From contig NZ_LT828548.1 of assembly GCF_900170035.1 (NCBI RefSeq), positions 116,227 to 180,226 on the forward strand: DNA of 64,000 nt, read 5' to 3'. The notes beneath the pieces are model-generated. The model was given only the letters and a program-made list of their open reading frames with translations, searched no databases and was not told where the DNA came from. This document shows positions 1 to 9,800 of the stretch, piece by piece; position 1 is the stretch's first letter, and each line of letters opens with the position of its first letter. The position numbers were made by a program, and so were the translations under genes. The stretch is from Desulfamplus magnetovallimortis. GTDB lineage: Bacteria; Desulfobacterota; Desulfobacteria; Desulfobacterales; Desulfobacteraceae.

Positions 1-79
1 TTAGGGTACAATTATTTATCCTAATTAACACATACAGATGGTGGATTAAAAGAATATTTGGCTGCTTACTATCAATATT

Positions 80-254
80 CTCAAAGTCGATACATATGAT
101 TTTGTAAGCAATGTCAACACTGTCTGAATCAGGATTCCCAAGATTAACAAAGATAAGGCAGGATTATCTATCCTGAGCATCCTATCCATCCTGGTTATCC
201 TGGTTCAGATAACTGCAATAACTTCTGAAAAAGCAATAAGATGTCTATTTTGAG
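80..254. repeat. Family A MITE-like element, copy 1
   Basis: A 175-bp element with no ORF. It begins CTCAAAGTCGA, ends TTTTGAG, and has an inner inverted repeat built on TCTGAATCAGGAT / ATCCTGGTTCAGA. A 6-bp direct repeat AATATT lies on both sides (74-79 and 255-260), as expected of a target-site duplication. The rest of 1-463 holds no gene that I can support. Confidence 0.85.
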
Positions 255-329
255 AATATTACTGTGGTTTGCCATGGGCGTTTTAAATGAAAGTCGCTCT
301 CTTTTAAGCCTACCCGGAGTTTTATTCTT

Positions 330-372
330 CGTTGTGGCAGATGAGTTATTCTTCGTTGTGGCAGATGCGTTT
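330..372. repeat. Family D fragment with short duplication
   Basis: CTTCGTTGTGGCAGATG occurs twice about 24 bp apart. The same string is part of the family D repeats found elsewhere in the window. It lies in the leader of the aminotransferase gene. Confidence 0.5.
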
Positions 373-463
373 ACCATGACTGTCATTAAAAACACTTGAA
401 TAATTCCCATGTTTAAATGTAATGTCTGATTTTTACAAAATTAATTTTGAGGAGATATAAAAT

Positions 464-1312
464 ATGGATACCTACTATGTTGATGGTGATTATGTTGATG
501 ATGAAAAGGCCATGATATCTGTAAAAGATATTATTGTATTGAGAGGTTTTGGGATTTTTGATTTTATGATCACCTATAATAAGCGACCTTTTTATCTTAA
601 TGATCATGTGAGACGCTTTGAAAACTCGGCAATGGCCATTGGTCTGAAGTTAAATTACAGTGGGCAGGAAATTTGTGAGATTGTCAAAAGAACCATTGAG
701 AAAAATCCCCACCATGATGAATCCTCTGTAAGGATTGTCCATAGCGGGGGAGTCAGCTTAGATGGTGTTACTCCCGAGGGAAACGGTATATTAATGGTTA
801 TGGTAACTCCCAAAAAGTGTCCACCTGCATGGTGGTACCAAAAAGGGGCATCAATAATTACCGTTGAAATGGAAAGGTGTCTGCCTGTTGCCAAAAGTAC
901 AAATTATCTTTCTGCTGTTTTTGCCCAGCAGCAGGCACGTAAAGTAGGGGCTGTTGAGGCAGTTTATGTTGATCGCAGCAACAGGGTGCTTGAAGGCACA
1001 ACCTCAAATATTTTCTGTTTCAAAGGCTCTACACTCATAACTCCCTCTGATGATATTCTTGATGGAATTACCCGAAAAGTTGTCCTTAATAAGATAGCAG
1101 GTAATTTTGATCTTGAGATGCGGGATATTGATTTTTCTGAACTTATGGGTATGGATGAGATATTTTTGTCATCTTCAAACAAGGAGATTCTTCCTGTTGT
1201 AAGGGTTAATGATATGACTATTGGTTCAGGGGAACCAGGCGCAGGTACAAAGAAAATCATGCAGCTTTTCAGGGACTACACCCAAGCCTGGGGAAGGGGG
1301 GAAGTTGCCTGA
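464..1312 (+). CDS. Class IV aminotransferase (D-amino-acid / branched-chain type)
   Basis: PLP-dependent fold-type IV transaminase of 282 residues, the usual family length. The probable Schiff-base lysine is K144 in AKSTNYL, and the conserved LEGTTSN phosphate-binding loop is at about 176-182. GAGGAG lies 8-13 bases upstream of the ATG. The stop codon overlaps the start of alanine racemase by one base (TGATG), so the two are probably translationally coupled. That partner suggests handling of D-alanine or other D-amino acids, for example transamination of racemised alanine, but class IV members also act on branched-chain amino acids or aminodeoxychorismate. Family assignment is secure; the substrate is inference. 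Confidence 0.85.
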   Translation: MDTYYVDGDYVDDEKAMISVKDIIVLRGFGIFDFMITYNKRPFYLNDHVRRFENSAMAIGLKLNYSGQEICEIVKRTIEKNPHHDESSVRIVHSGGVSLDGVTPEGNGILMVMVTPKKCPPAWWYQKGASIITVEMERCLPVAKSTNYLSAVFAQQQARKVGAVEAVYVDRSNRVLEGTTSNIFCFKGSTLITPSDDILDGITRKVVLNKIAGNFDLEMRDIDFSELMGMDEIFLSSSNKEILPVVRVNDMTIGSGEPGAGTKKIMQLFRDYTQAWGRGEVA

Positions 1313-2643
1313 TGGGGGCGGAAGTTTATAAAAACAGTTATGATTCTCTTGTGCCTTTGACAAAAGTTTATGTGGATCTTAATGCAATTGCCCACAATGT
1401 TTCTGCCCTTAAAGCTCTTTGTGCCCCTGGTACAGCCATGATGGCTGTGGTTAAAGCCAATGGTTATGGACATGGCTCTGTGGCTATTGCACGTACTGCA
1501 CTTGAAAACGGTGCATCTTTTCTTGGGGTGGCACGTATTTCCGAGGCTGTTGTATTAAGAGAGGCATCCATTGATGCTCCCATGCTGCTTTTTGGTGATG
1601 CGCATCCCTCCCAGATCCCCTGGCTTTCAGCCCATGACGTCAGGGTCACAGTGACCTCCCTTGAAAACGCCCGCCTGATTGCACACACAGCCTCTGGAAT
1701 GGGCAAAAAAATAAAGGTTCATGTAAAAGTAGATACCGGAATGGGACGGTTTGGTTTCATGTCAATTTCATCAAGGTTAGATCAAACTATTGATGAGATA
1801 ATGAAAATTATGGAACTTGATGCCATTTTTGTTGAAGGTATCTATACACATTTTGCAAATGCTGATTCAAAAGAGATCACTCATGCAGGTGTGCAGATTG
1901 GTCGTTTTAATGCCATACTTGATGAGCTTGAATCTCGGGGAAAAAAGCCTGCAATATCTCATGCGGCAAACAGCGCTGCCACAATCGGGCATCCTGATTC
2001 TCATTTTAATATGGTTCGCCCGGGAATATCTATCTATGGATTGTGGCCATCCCATGATATGAAACTCAACAAAGTTTTTCTTGATCGTAAGGATACTGTT
2101 CTTAATCTTGATGCTGCTGATATGGGACGTAACGCTACTGCTCTTGACTTTGATGCTGTTGATGTGGAAGGAGGGGCTGCTGCTTTTGATCCCAAATCTT
2201 TTTATCTTGAGCCTGCCATGTCCATTGTGTCAAAAATAATTCATCTTAAGTCTGTTCCCGCTGGCTTTGAAGTAAGTTATGGTTCAACCTATGTGACATC
2301 CATACCCACAAAGATAGCAACCGTACCCATAGGATATGCAGACGGTTACAGCAGGCTGCTCTCTTCAAGGGGGCATATGCTGGTAAGGGGAAAAAGAGCT
2401 TTTGTTGCAGGACGTGTATGCATGGATTTTACAATGATAGATGTTGGCCATATTCCTGATGTTGCAAGTGGAGATGAAGTTGTAATCATGGGAAAACAGG
2501 ATAAAGAGGAGATTTCAGCAGACGAGATTGCTTCCCATACAGGCACCATAAACTATGAAGTTGTGGCATCTCTGACCGGCAGGATGCCTGTCAAATATTT
2601 GAGGGGTGACTCTATGGTTGGCAATTTGTCTGAACCAGAATAA
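1312..2643 (+). CDS. alr: Alanine racemase
   Basis: PLP enzyme interconverting L- and D-alanine for peptidoglycan. The cofactor lysine is K48 in AVVKANGYGHG, the TGMGRFGF motif is at 142-149, and the catalytic tyrosine is Tyr342 in PIGYADGY. At 443 residues it is about 60-70 longer than usual. Most of the excess is an Asp/Ala-rich insert at about 250-297, between the end of the TIM barrel (IYGLWPS) and the beta domain (LEPAMS). The last codons, LSEPE and stop, are read from a fragment of repeat family A, so the native C-terminus may have been replaced. It is in one operon with the aminotransferase upstream. Confidence 0.95.
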   Translation: MGAEVYKNSYDSLVPLTKVYVDLNAIAHNVSALKALCAPGTAMMAVVKANGYGHGSVAIARTALENGASFLGVARISEAVVLREASIDAPMLLFGDAHPSQIPWLSAHDVRVTVTSLENARLIAHTASGMGKKIKVHVKVDTGMGRFGFMSISSRLDQTIDEIMKIMELDAIFVEGIYTHFANADSKEITHAGVQIGRFNAILDELESRGKKPAISHAANSAATIGHPDSHFNMVRPGISIYGLWPSHDMKLNKVFLDRKDTVLNLDAADMGRNATALDFDAVDVEGGAAAFDPKSFYLEPAMSIVSKIIHLKSVPAGFEVSYGSTYVTSIPTKIATVPIGYADGYSRLLSSRGHMLVRGKRAFVAGRVCMDFTMIDVGHIPDVASGDEVVIMGKQDKEEISADEIASHTGTINYEVVASLTGRMPVKYLRGDSMVGNLSEPE

Positions 2644-2918
2644 CCAGGATGGATAGGATGCCCAGGATGAATACTCAAAATCGACATCTATAACATCTTG
2701 AGCCTTGTCAATACTGTCTGAATCAGGATTCCCAAGATTAACAGGATAAGGCAGGATTATCTATCCTGAACATCTTGTTTATCCTGGTTATCCTGATTCA
2801 GACAAATTCAGTAAATGGAAAAAAAGCAATAAGATGTCGATTTTGAGTGAATAGGATGCTCAGGATATAATAATCCAGCCTTCTCTTTGTTAATCTCGGG
2901 TAATCAGATTCAGACAAC
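2628..2918. repeat. Degenerate family A copy interrupted by a younger copy
   Basis: The left half (2628-2673) and right half (2848-2918) of an old family A element flank a complete copy. The left half provides the alr stop codon. Outside the repeats, 2919-3066 has nothing recognisable except the leader and Shine-Dalgarno (GGGAG, 3056-3060) of the next gene. Confidence 0.7.
2674..2847. repeat. Family A MITE-like element, copy 2 (nested)
   Basis: A complete 174-bp copy, CTCAAAATCGACATC to GATGTCGATTTTGAG, with the direct repeat TGAATA at 2668-2673 and 2848-2853. It sits inside an older copy of the same family. Confidence 0.9.
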
Positions 2919-3066
2919 AGCGTAACAGCTCCCTTTGTCAAGATAGATGCGGCTGAAATTAGAACCCAGTCCAATAAATACTTTGAGTTTAATTTTCAAA
3001 ATTGCTATTGTGAATCCCTGATTTGAAATTGATAATATCCCTCACCTGCAAAGATGGGAGTTTTAC

Positions 3067-5688
3067 ATGAAATTCAAAGTGTTAAATCTTATACTTTCTG
3101 TTTGTATTATATGCATTGTCTTCATTTGTTCCGGTAGTGGGTTGTGCGTTGAATATCCTGACACATTAACAGATGATGAGGTAAAGTGGCTTGAAAGTAT
3201 GTCAGATAAGCCCATACATTATCTGGTACCACCAAAATTTGCACCGGTATCCTTTATCGAAGATGGAGCTGTACAAGGCATTGTAAAAGAGTACCTTGGT
3301 ATCATTGAAGAGTTTCTTGGTGTTCGGTTTGAGTTGGTTGATGTCCCCTGGAAACAGGGACTTGAGCTTGCCAGGCAGGGGGAGATGGATCTTTTTCCAT
3401 GCATTGCCAGGTCATCAGAAAGGGAGGAATATCTTGAATTTTTAAGTGGCTCCTATCTTTCATTTCCCCTTGTGATTGTTACAAGAAAGGATGTTGAAGG
3501 CGTAAGGGAGATTGATGATCTTGCCAACAGACGGGTCGCTGTTGACAAAAGGCTTGTTGCTTACAGTAAACTTTCAAATGAGCATTCCTATCTTAATATT
3601 GAATATGTATTTGTCGAGGGCAACGTAAATGCCATGAGGGCTGTTTATCTCAATGAGGCAGATGTTGCACTTACAAGTTCTGCTGTGGCAGGTTACACTA
3701 TTGTTCAAAATGGCTGGAACAATCTTCAGATTGCCGGAGAAACAGGCTGGCCTGAGGTTGAACTTACAATGGGTGTCAGAAAAGACTGGCCACAGCTTGT
3801 CTCAATTCTTGAAAAGACAATAGCCGTCATTCCTGAATCCACACGCACATCAGTAAATAATAAATGGATTCCTGTACATTTTGAGCACAGTTTTGACAGT
3901 GTCTATGTTTTAAAGCGTATTCTTCCTTTTCTGGCAGGAATTTTAGCTGTTACTCTTGGTGTATCATTTTTTCTTTTTATTGTGATGAAGAAAAATCGTC
4001 AGCTAAGAGAGGCTGATGAAAAAATACAAAGCGCCTACAAAGAGCTTGAACATGCCTGGAAAATTGCACGGGATGCATATCGTGCAAAGAGTGAATTCCT
4101 TGACAATTCCGGTCAGGCATTTCTCTCGTTTGGCGAGGACTTTCTGGTTGATCTTGAATACAGTCGCGAGTGTGAGGTTGTTTTTGGGCAACCTGTTGGG
4201 GGCAAAGACATAAGAGAGCTTCTTTTTTCAGATAAAGAAACTTGTGCAAAAGAGACCTTTCAGAGGGCAATCACTCTGCTTCTTAATGAAACTCTTGATT
4301 TAAAACAGGATATCTACCTATCTCTTCTGAAGAAATCTTACACTGTTAAGGGGCACTTTATTAATGCTGACTATAAGCTTATCAGCGATAACAAGATAAT
4401 GTTGATTTTAACGGATGTTACAAGAGAGAGGCTGCTTGAGCAGGATGTAAAAAATGAGAGATGTCGCTTGAAATTTGTTATAACTGCTGTAAGGGAAAAT
4501 AAGGATTTCTTTGATATTATTGATGATTTTAATCAATTCAAATTTAAAACCCTGCCGGAGCTTGCTTCACCTTTCAAGGAGATTACTCCTGATAAGGAGA
4601 AGCCATCAGATTTAAACTCTTCTAAAAGAGAAATTCTATCTCAAATTTACAGGAGCGTACACACATTCAAGGGTGTTTTTGCACAGCAGGAATTTATAAC
4701 TTTTCCCGGGTGGCTGCATGGAATGGAGAGCCGAATAGCGGAGATACTCTCAGTTGAAACACTTAACCCTGGACTGATTGAACAATTTGTCACTGATTTT
4801 GGTGCTGAAAATGCCCTTGAAAAGGATCTTGATATTATAAAGGATGTCCTTGGAGAATCCTTTATGGAGCGTAAAGGCAGTGTTCTTATTTCGCCGGAAC
4901 TTGCATTGGGTATTGAGAGAATATCCCGAAAATTGCTTGAAGGCTTTGTCTATTCTGACAGCCATGGCAGAACTGCAAAAAATTCCGGTAAAAGTATTCA
5001 GGGCATATATGAGGAAGAGTCAGGAAAAAAAGAGCAGTTGATGGTCATGCTGAAGGAAATAAGGTCTCTTTCTCTGGAGTTTGCCGATATGCTGAAACAG
5101 GCAACAGAGATTCGTTATGTGGATATAAAATCTTTGCTTGAATTCCATGTGGATGGTGCAATGAGACTGTCACGGCGTCTTGGAAAACAGATTGCTCCAT
5201 TTGAGGTTGAAGGGGATGAAATCAAAATTGATCCAGATGTTTTTGCTCACTTTATACGTTCCCTTGTAAATATATTCCGAAATTGTGTGGATCATGGCAT
5301 TGAAACTCCTGAAGAGCGTGTTGAGCTTGGTAAGCCGGAACTTGCAAAACTTTCCTGTTCTGTCAGAAAACTGAATGGCGCGGATAATTCATTTGAACTC
5401 TCTATTTCTGATGATGGAAGGGGTATTGATATTGATGCTGTAAAGAAAAAAGCTTTTGAAAATGGTTTTATTTCATCACAGAGCCAGATTGAAGATGCTT
5501 CTGATGATGAGATTCTCAATCTTGTTTTTGAAAGCGGGTTCACTACATGCAGTAATGTGACAGCCATGTCAGGAAGGGGCATGGGGCTCAGTGCTGTAAG
5601 GGAGGAACTTGAAAAAATTGATGGAAAAGTTGAAATAAAAAGCAGAAATGGAGAGGGAACAGAATTTCTGTTTCACATCCCGTTATAA
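3067..5688 (+). CDS. Membrane CheA-like kinase with periplasmic SBP_bac_3-type sensor
   Basis: 873 residues. Order: signal peptide (about 1-25), amino-acid-type periplasmic binding domain (48-268), one membrane span (285-306), coiled coil, PAS-like segment (349-455), HPt-like domain with the motif VHTFKG (probable phospho-His532), and a CheA-type ATPase (about 725-873) with N box NIFRNCVDHGIE, DDGRGID and GRGMGLSAV. There is no CheW-like SH3 domain, so it is not a canonical chemoreceptor-array CheA; it appears to bind ligand directly. The next genes encode CheX-like and CheY-like proteins, the likely phosphatase and receiver. The TAA stop lies in TATAACGG, the start of a family D repeat. Domain calls are firm; ligand and output are unknown. 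Confidence 0.85.
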   Translation: MKFKVLNLILSVCIICIVFICSGSGLCVEYPDTLTDDEVKWLESMSDKPIHYLVPPKFAPVSFIEDGAVQGIVKEYLGIIEEFLGVRFELVDVPWKQGLELARQGEMDLFPCIARSSEREEYLEFLSGSYLSFPLVIVTRKDVEGVREIDDLANRRVAVDKRLVAYSKLSNEHSYLNIEYVFVEGNVNAMRAVYLNEADVALTSSAVAGYTIVQNGWNNLQIAGETGWPEVELTMGVRKDWPQLVSILEKTIAVIPESTRTSVNNKWIPVHFEHSFDSVYVLKRILPFLAGILAVTLGVSFFLFIVMKKNRQLREADEKIQSAYKELEHAWKIARDAYRAKSEFLDNSGQAFLSFGEDFLVDLEYSRECEVVFGQPVGGKDIRELLFSDKETCAKETFQRAITLLLNETLDLKQDIYLSLLKKSYTVKGHFINADYKLISDNKIMLILTDVTRERLLEQDVKNERCRLKFVITAVRENKDFFDIIDDFNQFKFKTLPELASPFKEITPDKEKPSDLNSSKREILSQIYRSVHTFKGVFAQQEFITFPGWLHGMESRIAEILSVETLNPGLIEQFVTDFGAENALEKDLDIIKDVLGESFMERKGSVLISPELALGIERISRKLLEGFVYSDSHGRTAKNSGKSIQGIYEEESGKKEQLMVMLKEIRSLSLEFADMLKQATEIRYVDIKSLLEFHVDGAMRLSRRLGKQIAPFEVEGDEIKIDPDVFAHFIRSLVNIFRNCVDHGIETPEERVELGKPELAKLSCSVRKLNGADNSFELSISDDGRGIDIDAVKKKAFENGFISSQSQIEDASDDEILNLVFESGFTTCSNVTAMSGRGMGLSAVREELEKIDGKVEIKSRNGEGTEFLFHIPL

Positions 5689-5735
5689 CGGCCACGGCAG
5701 AGCCATCTACCACAACAATGCCTGAAAGCCTTTAT
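5686..5735. repeat. Family D fragment at stop codon
   Basis: TATAACGGCCACGGCAGAG followed by a partly paired arm and CAATGCCTGAAAGCC matches the family D pattern. Its first bases supply the stop codon of the kinase upstream. Confidence 0.6.
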
Positions 5736-5803
5736 ATATCAGCATGCTATGAAGGTTTTTTTTAATGGATTGTTGATGTTACCAGAAAGGAGCTGAGAAA
5801 TTA

Positions 5804-6337
5804 ATGGCTATCAGCATGAACGAATTAATAAATATTATTTCAGAACGTTTAGAAGGTTTTTTTAAGGATGAACTTGATATAATTGTTGATGACAGGGAAA
5901 AGGGCATAATCCCCATGCATCGGCTGGGATTGCGATATCTTACAACTGTAATTAATATCAGTGGAAGTATTAATATTAATGTTATTTTCAGCTATGAAAA
6001 GAGATTGATAGAAAAGATTTTTGAGATTTATACAGAGGATGTGGAGATATTACCGGAAGAGCGCCTTGAGTACATAGAGGAGACAGCCGGAGATATTATC
6101 AATATTATTGTGGGAAATTCAACCGCAGATTTTGAGTCCTCGTCATCTCTTACTCTCTCTCCGCCAATCATGATTTCTGAGGCAAAAAGCATTGCCAAAA
6201 GCAAAACATCTGAGTTTTTTGTGAATCATCTGCACACCTCATATGGAACCATGACTATATTTTGCGTAGGTCCAAAAAATGTTACAGAAGGTTTTGTTTT
6301 GCCGGAGTGTGAAGATAAGAATCTGGAGGAAAATTAA
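5804..6337 (+). CDS. CheX-like phosphatase domain protein
   Basis: 177 residues, a stand-alone CheX/CheC-type domain. These proteins dephosphorylate CheY-type receivers through an E-x-x-N signature. Here the corresponding helix reads AGDIINIIVGN, so the acidic position is Asp97 rather than Glu, with Asn100 kept; whether activity survives is open. The stop overlaps the start of the downstream CheY-like gene by one base (TAATG), which fits a phosphatase-receiver pair fed by the kinase at 3067-5688. AAAGGAG lies 10-16 bases upstream of the ATG. Confidence 0.75.
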   Translation: MAISMNELINIISERLEGFFKDELDIIVDDREKGIIPMHRLGLRYLTTVINISGSININVIFSYEKRLIEKIFEIYTEDVEILPEERLEYIEETAGDIINIIVGNSTADFESSSSLTLSPPIMISEAKSIAKSKTSEFFVNHLHTSYGTMTIFCVGPKNVTEGFVLPECEDKNLEEN

Positions 6338-6717
6338 TGACATCTCTTAATATAATGGTAGTTGATGATTCTGCTATCACCATAAAAAAATTGACTAAAA
6401 TTTTAGAAGAACTTGGACATACTGTGGTTGCTGTTGCAAGAACAGGCAGGGATGCCGCAGCTATGTATGGAAGTGTGAATCCCGATTTGGTTACAATGGA
6501 TATAACAATGCCGGATATGGATGGTATTGAAGCTACCAAACTTATCAGAAAGGAGTTTCATGATGCACTGATAATAATGGTTACTTCCCATGGTCAGGAA
6601 CAGATGGTCATTGATGCCATTGAGGCAGGGGCATTGGGGTATGTTATCAAACCTGTAAAAAAAGAGAAACTCCAGGAGTCTATTGACCGGATTCTGGATA
6701 AATTCTGGAAATCCTGA
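6337..6717 (+). CDS. CheY-like single-domain response regulator
   Basis: 126 residues, a receiver domain only. Acidic pair VDD at the N-terminus, phospho-acceptor Asp in VTMDITMP (about residue 54), Thr in VTSHG and Lys in IKPVK. There is no output domain, so it acts by protein contact or as a phosphorelay intermediate. Translational coupling to the CheX-like gene and position after the CheA-like kinase suggest a three-protein module. No flagellar or pilus gene is nearby to reveal the target. Confidence 0.9.
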   Translation: MTSLNIMVVDDSAITIKKLTKILEELGHTVVAVARTGRDAAAMYGSVNPDLVTMDITMPDMDGIEATKLIRKEFHDALIIMVTSHGQEQMVIDAIEAGALGYVIKPVKKEKLQESIDRILDKFWKS

Positions 6718-6756
6718 CCTTGATACGCCAGAGTCAAAAGCGTTTTAAGCTTCTTT

Positions 6757-6820
6757 ACCGTTAACATGACTATCATTTTTATGATTGAGGGTGACTTTTG
6801 CATTCGGCCATGAAGCTTTT
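6757..6820. repeat. Family B repeat, degenerate unit
   Basis: TTTACCGTTAACATGACTAT, then GAGGGTG and CGGCCATGAAG, follow the layout of family B units. It lies between the CheY-like gene and the hybrid kinase. Confidence 0.5.
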
Positions 6821-6873
6821 GCCCCAAAAACAACAAATACGGAACTTAAAAACTAAAACAGTCAGGTATAGCC

Positions 6874-9800
6874 ATGCAGTTGAATGAAAACAATCTCATC
6901 GAAACCATGTTTGATGTCATGCCTTTTTCTGTGTATGTGGTGGATGTCAATACCATGGAGATCATTCATATGAATAGGGCAATGATTGGTCGCAGAGGAG
7001 GTAATTTTACAGGCCGTATATGCTACGAAGCTCTTTATGAAGCAGAGTCCCCATGTATTTTCTGCAAAATGAACGAGATTCTCGGGCAAAACCGCAAACC
7101 CAACGGCGTAAGCGTGACCCATGACCATTTTGATGATATGGATGATTGCTGGTATCAGATTCAGGACAAGGCTATTACCTGGCCTGACGGAAGGGTTGTT
7201 AAATGTTCTATTGCCGTTGACATTTCTGAACTAAAAGATATGCAGAATCACCTTGCTGAAGCCCATGCACAGCTTGCCCTTAAAAACAGGGAACTTGAGG
7301 ATGCCACTCGCCATAAAAGTGAATTTCTGGCAAATATAAGCCATGAAATAAGAACTCCCCTAAATGCAATCATTGGCTTAAGCGATCTTGCAATAAAAAC
7401 CGAGTTAACTCTAAAACAGCGGGATTATATTAAAAAGATCAACAGGTCATCCACTTCTCTTCTGCGTATTCTTAACGATATTCTTGATTTTTCAAAAATT
7501 GAGGCCGGACGTATAGATCTTGAGCATCTGCCGTTTGATCTGCCACAGATGCTTGATGAAGTTTCCGGAATGTTTTATCACGCAGCATCAAAAAAATTCA
7601 TAGAACTTCTTTTATCACTTGATAGCAAGGTACCCTGGTTTGTTATTGGTGATCCCTTCAGATTGGGGCAGATTCTTTCCAATCTTATAAGTAATGCAGT
7701 TAAATTTACAGATTCTGGTCAGATTCTCATCAAAGTCAATCTTATTGATAAAAGAGATGATGAAGTCACAATAAGATTTGCTGTTTCAGATACTGGTATC
7801 GGTATTCCGGAAGATGTTATCCCTTTACTTTTTAAATCATTTACCCAGGCAGATGCTTCAACAACAAGAAGATATGGAGGTACAGGACTTGGATTGACCA
7901 TCTGCAAGAAGATGGTGGAGCTTATGAATGGTACCATCTGGGTTGAAAGTGTCAGGGGAGAAGGTGCAACATTTACATTTGAAGTAAAGTTGAAGCTTCA
8001 GGAGCGGGAGTTAAAACGCAAATCTTTCAGAAGCTCACAAATTGATGGCATAAATGTCCTGCTGGCTGATGATAACCCTGTCTCACTGGGGGTAATGGTA
8101 AAGATTCTGGAAAGTTTTGGTTGCAGCATAACACCGGTTGATTCCGGAGAAAGTGCACTTGAACTATTGCGTAACTTTCCGGATGATAAACCTTTTTTTG
8201 ATCTTTTGATCACTGACTGGCATATGAAACAGATTAACGGTATTGAGCTTGCTGCAATTCTGAAAAAGGATTTGCGTTTGGCTAAGCTTCCAATTATTCT
8301 TATTTCAGCCTTTGATAAGGATGGGCTTCTGATGGGTCTGTCTGGCAATGCAGGCATTGATGCGTTTATTGCCAAACCTGTAAATCACAGTATTCTTTTT
8401 GAAACAATTATGGATGTTATCCGAAATGTTGATAAATCAGGAAATATTACCAGGGTGGCAAAAACAGAAATTACATCTGACGAAATAACAGTAAAAGAGA
8501 ATCTTCAAAACAGACATATTCTTGTTGTTGATGATAACTCCATCAACCTTCAGATTGCAAGGGAACTTCTGGAACGTGTGGGGGTGGTTGTTGATACTGA
8601 ACAAAATGCAGCTAATGCTGTTGCAAGGGCATTGAGCTGCCCTTATGATATTATACTGATGGACGTGAACATGCCTGACTTGGATGGTCATGAAGCAACA
8701 AAAAAGATGCGTAGCCATTTTGTAAAAAGTCCTATTATAGCGATGACAGCTCATTCCACATCCCAGGAGCGTAGCAAGGCTGTTAATTCCGGAATGGATG
8801 ATTTTATCAGTAAGCCCATTGATTCCAATGTGTTATATCATGTTCTGTTGAAATGGATCTCTCCTGAAAACACATTGGGTAAGAGCTATCCTGACATTGA
8901 ATCTGGGCAATTGGGTAAGAGCCATCATGATATTGAATCTGGGCAATTGGGTAAGAGCCATCATGATATTGAATCTGATCAATTAAATGAACCAGAGATT
9001 TTAATTGAATCTGAACCATCAAATGAGCCGGAACACTTAATAGAATCTGAGCCATCAAATGGGTCAGAACATTTAATTGAATCAGATCCTTTGAGTGGAC
9101 CCGATCCTTTATTGGAATACTTTAAATCACATGGTACCTGTGATTCTTCGGCAGTTGCAAGATCTGTTTCGTCGGAATTTGATGAAATCATTGACGACGA
9201 TAATGTGGAGATAAGTGATGTAGCTTCTGATGCCATCGCAGATGATTCTGTCTCTGGGGCAAACTCAGTTGACTCCTCTTCTGGTTCCAAAGCAATTGGC
9301 TCCTCTTCTGGTTCCAAAGCAGTTGGCTCTTCATCTGGTTCCAAGGCACTTGACTCTTCATCTGCTACTAAGGCAGTTGATTTCTCTTCATCTGGTTTCA
9401 GGGAAAATGGCTCTTATTCCGATTTTACAAAAACTGAATCTCCTTTAACTTCTAAAATATTCAAAAAAGTTTCGGATGATGTTAAAGTTCTTGACACGGC
9501 TTCAGGTATCAACCGGTTGGCAGGCAATAAAGCGCTATATCGGGAGCTTTTGGCTCAATATCTTAATGAGAATGTCTCAAAGCTTACGGAACTGAAACAT
9601 ACAATGGAGTCAGGCGGTTTTGAACATGCTTCAAAAATTGCTCATTATATTAAGGGTGTCAGTGGCAATATTTCACTGGACAGGGTTTTTTATTACTCGG
9701 GCATTCTTGAAACAGCTCTTCTTTGTTACAGTTCAGGTGAAAAGATCTGCAAGGGAGAAGGTGAATATCTGTGCGGGTTATGGGAACTTTATCTCTCCTT

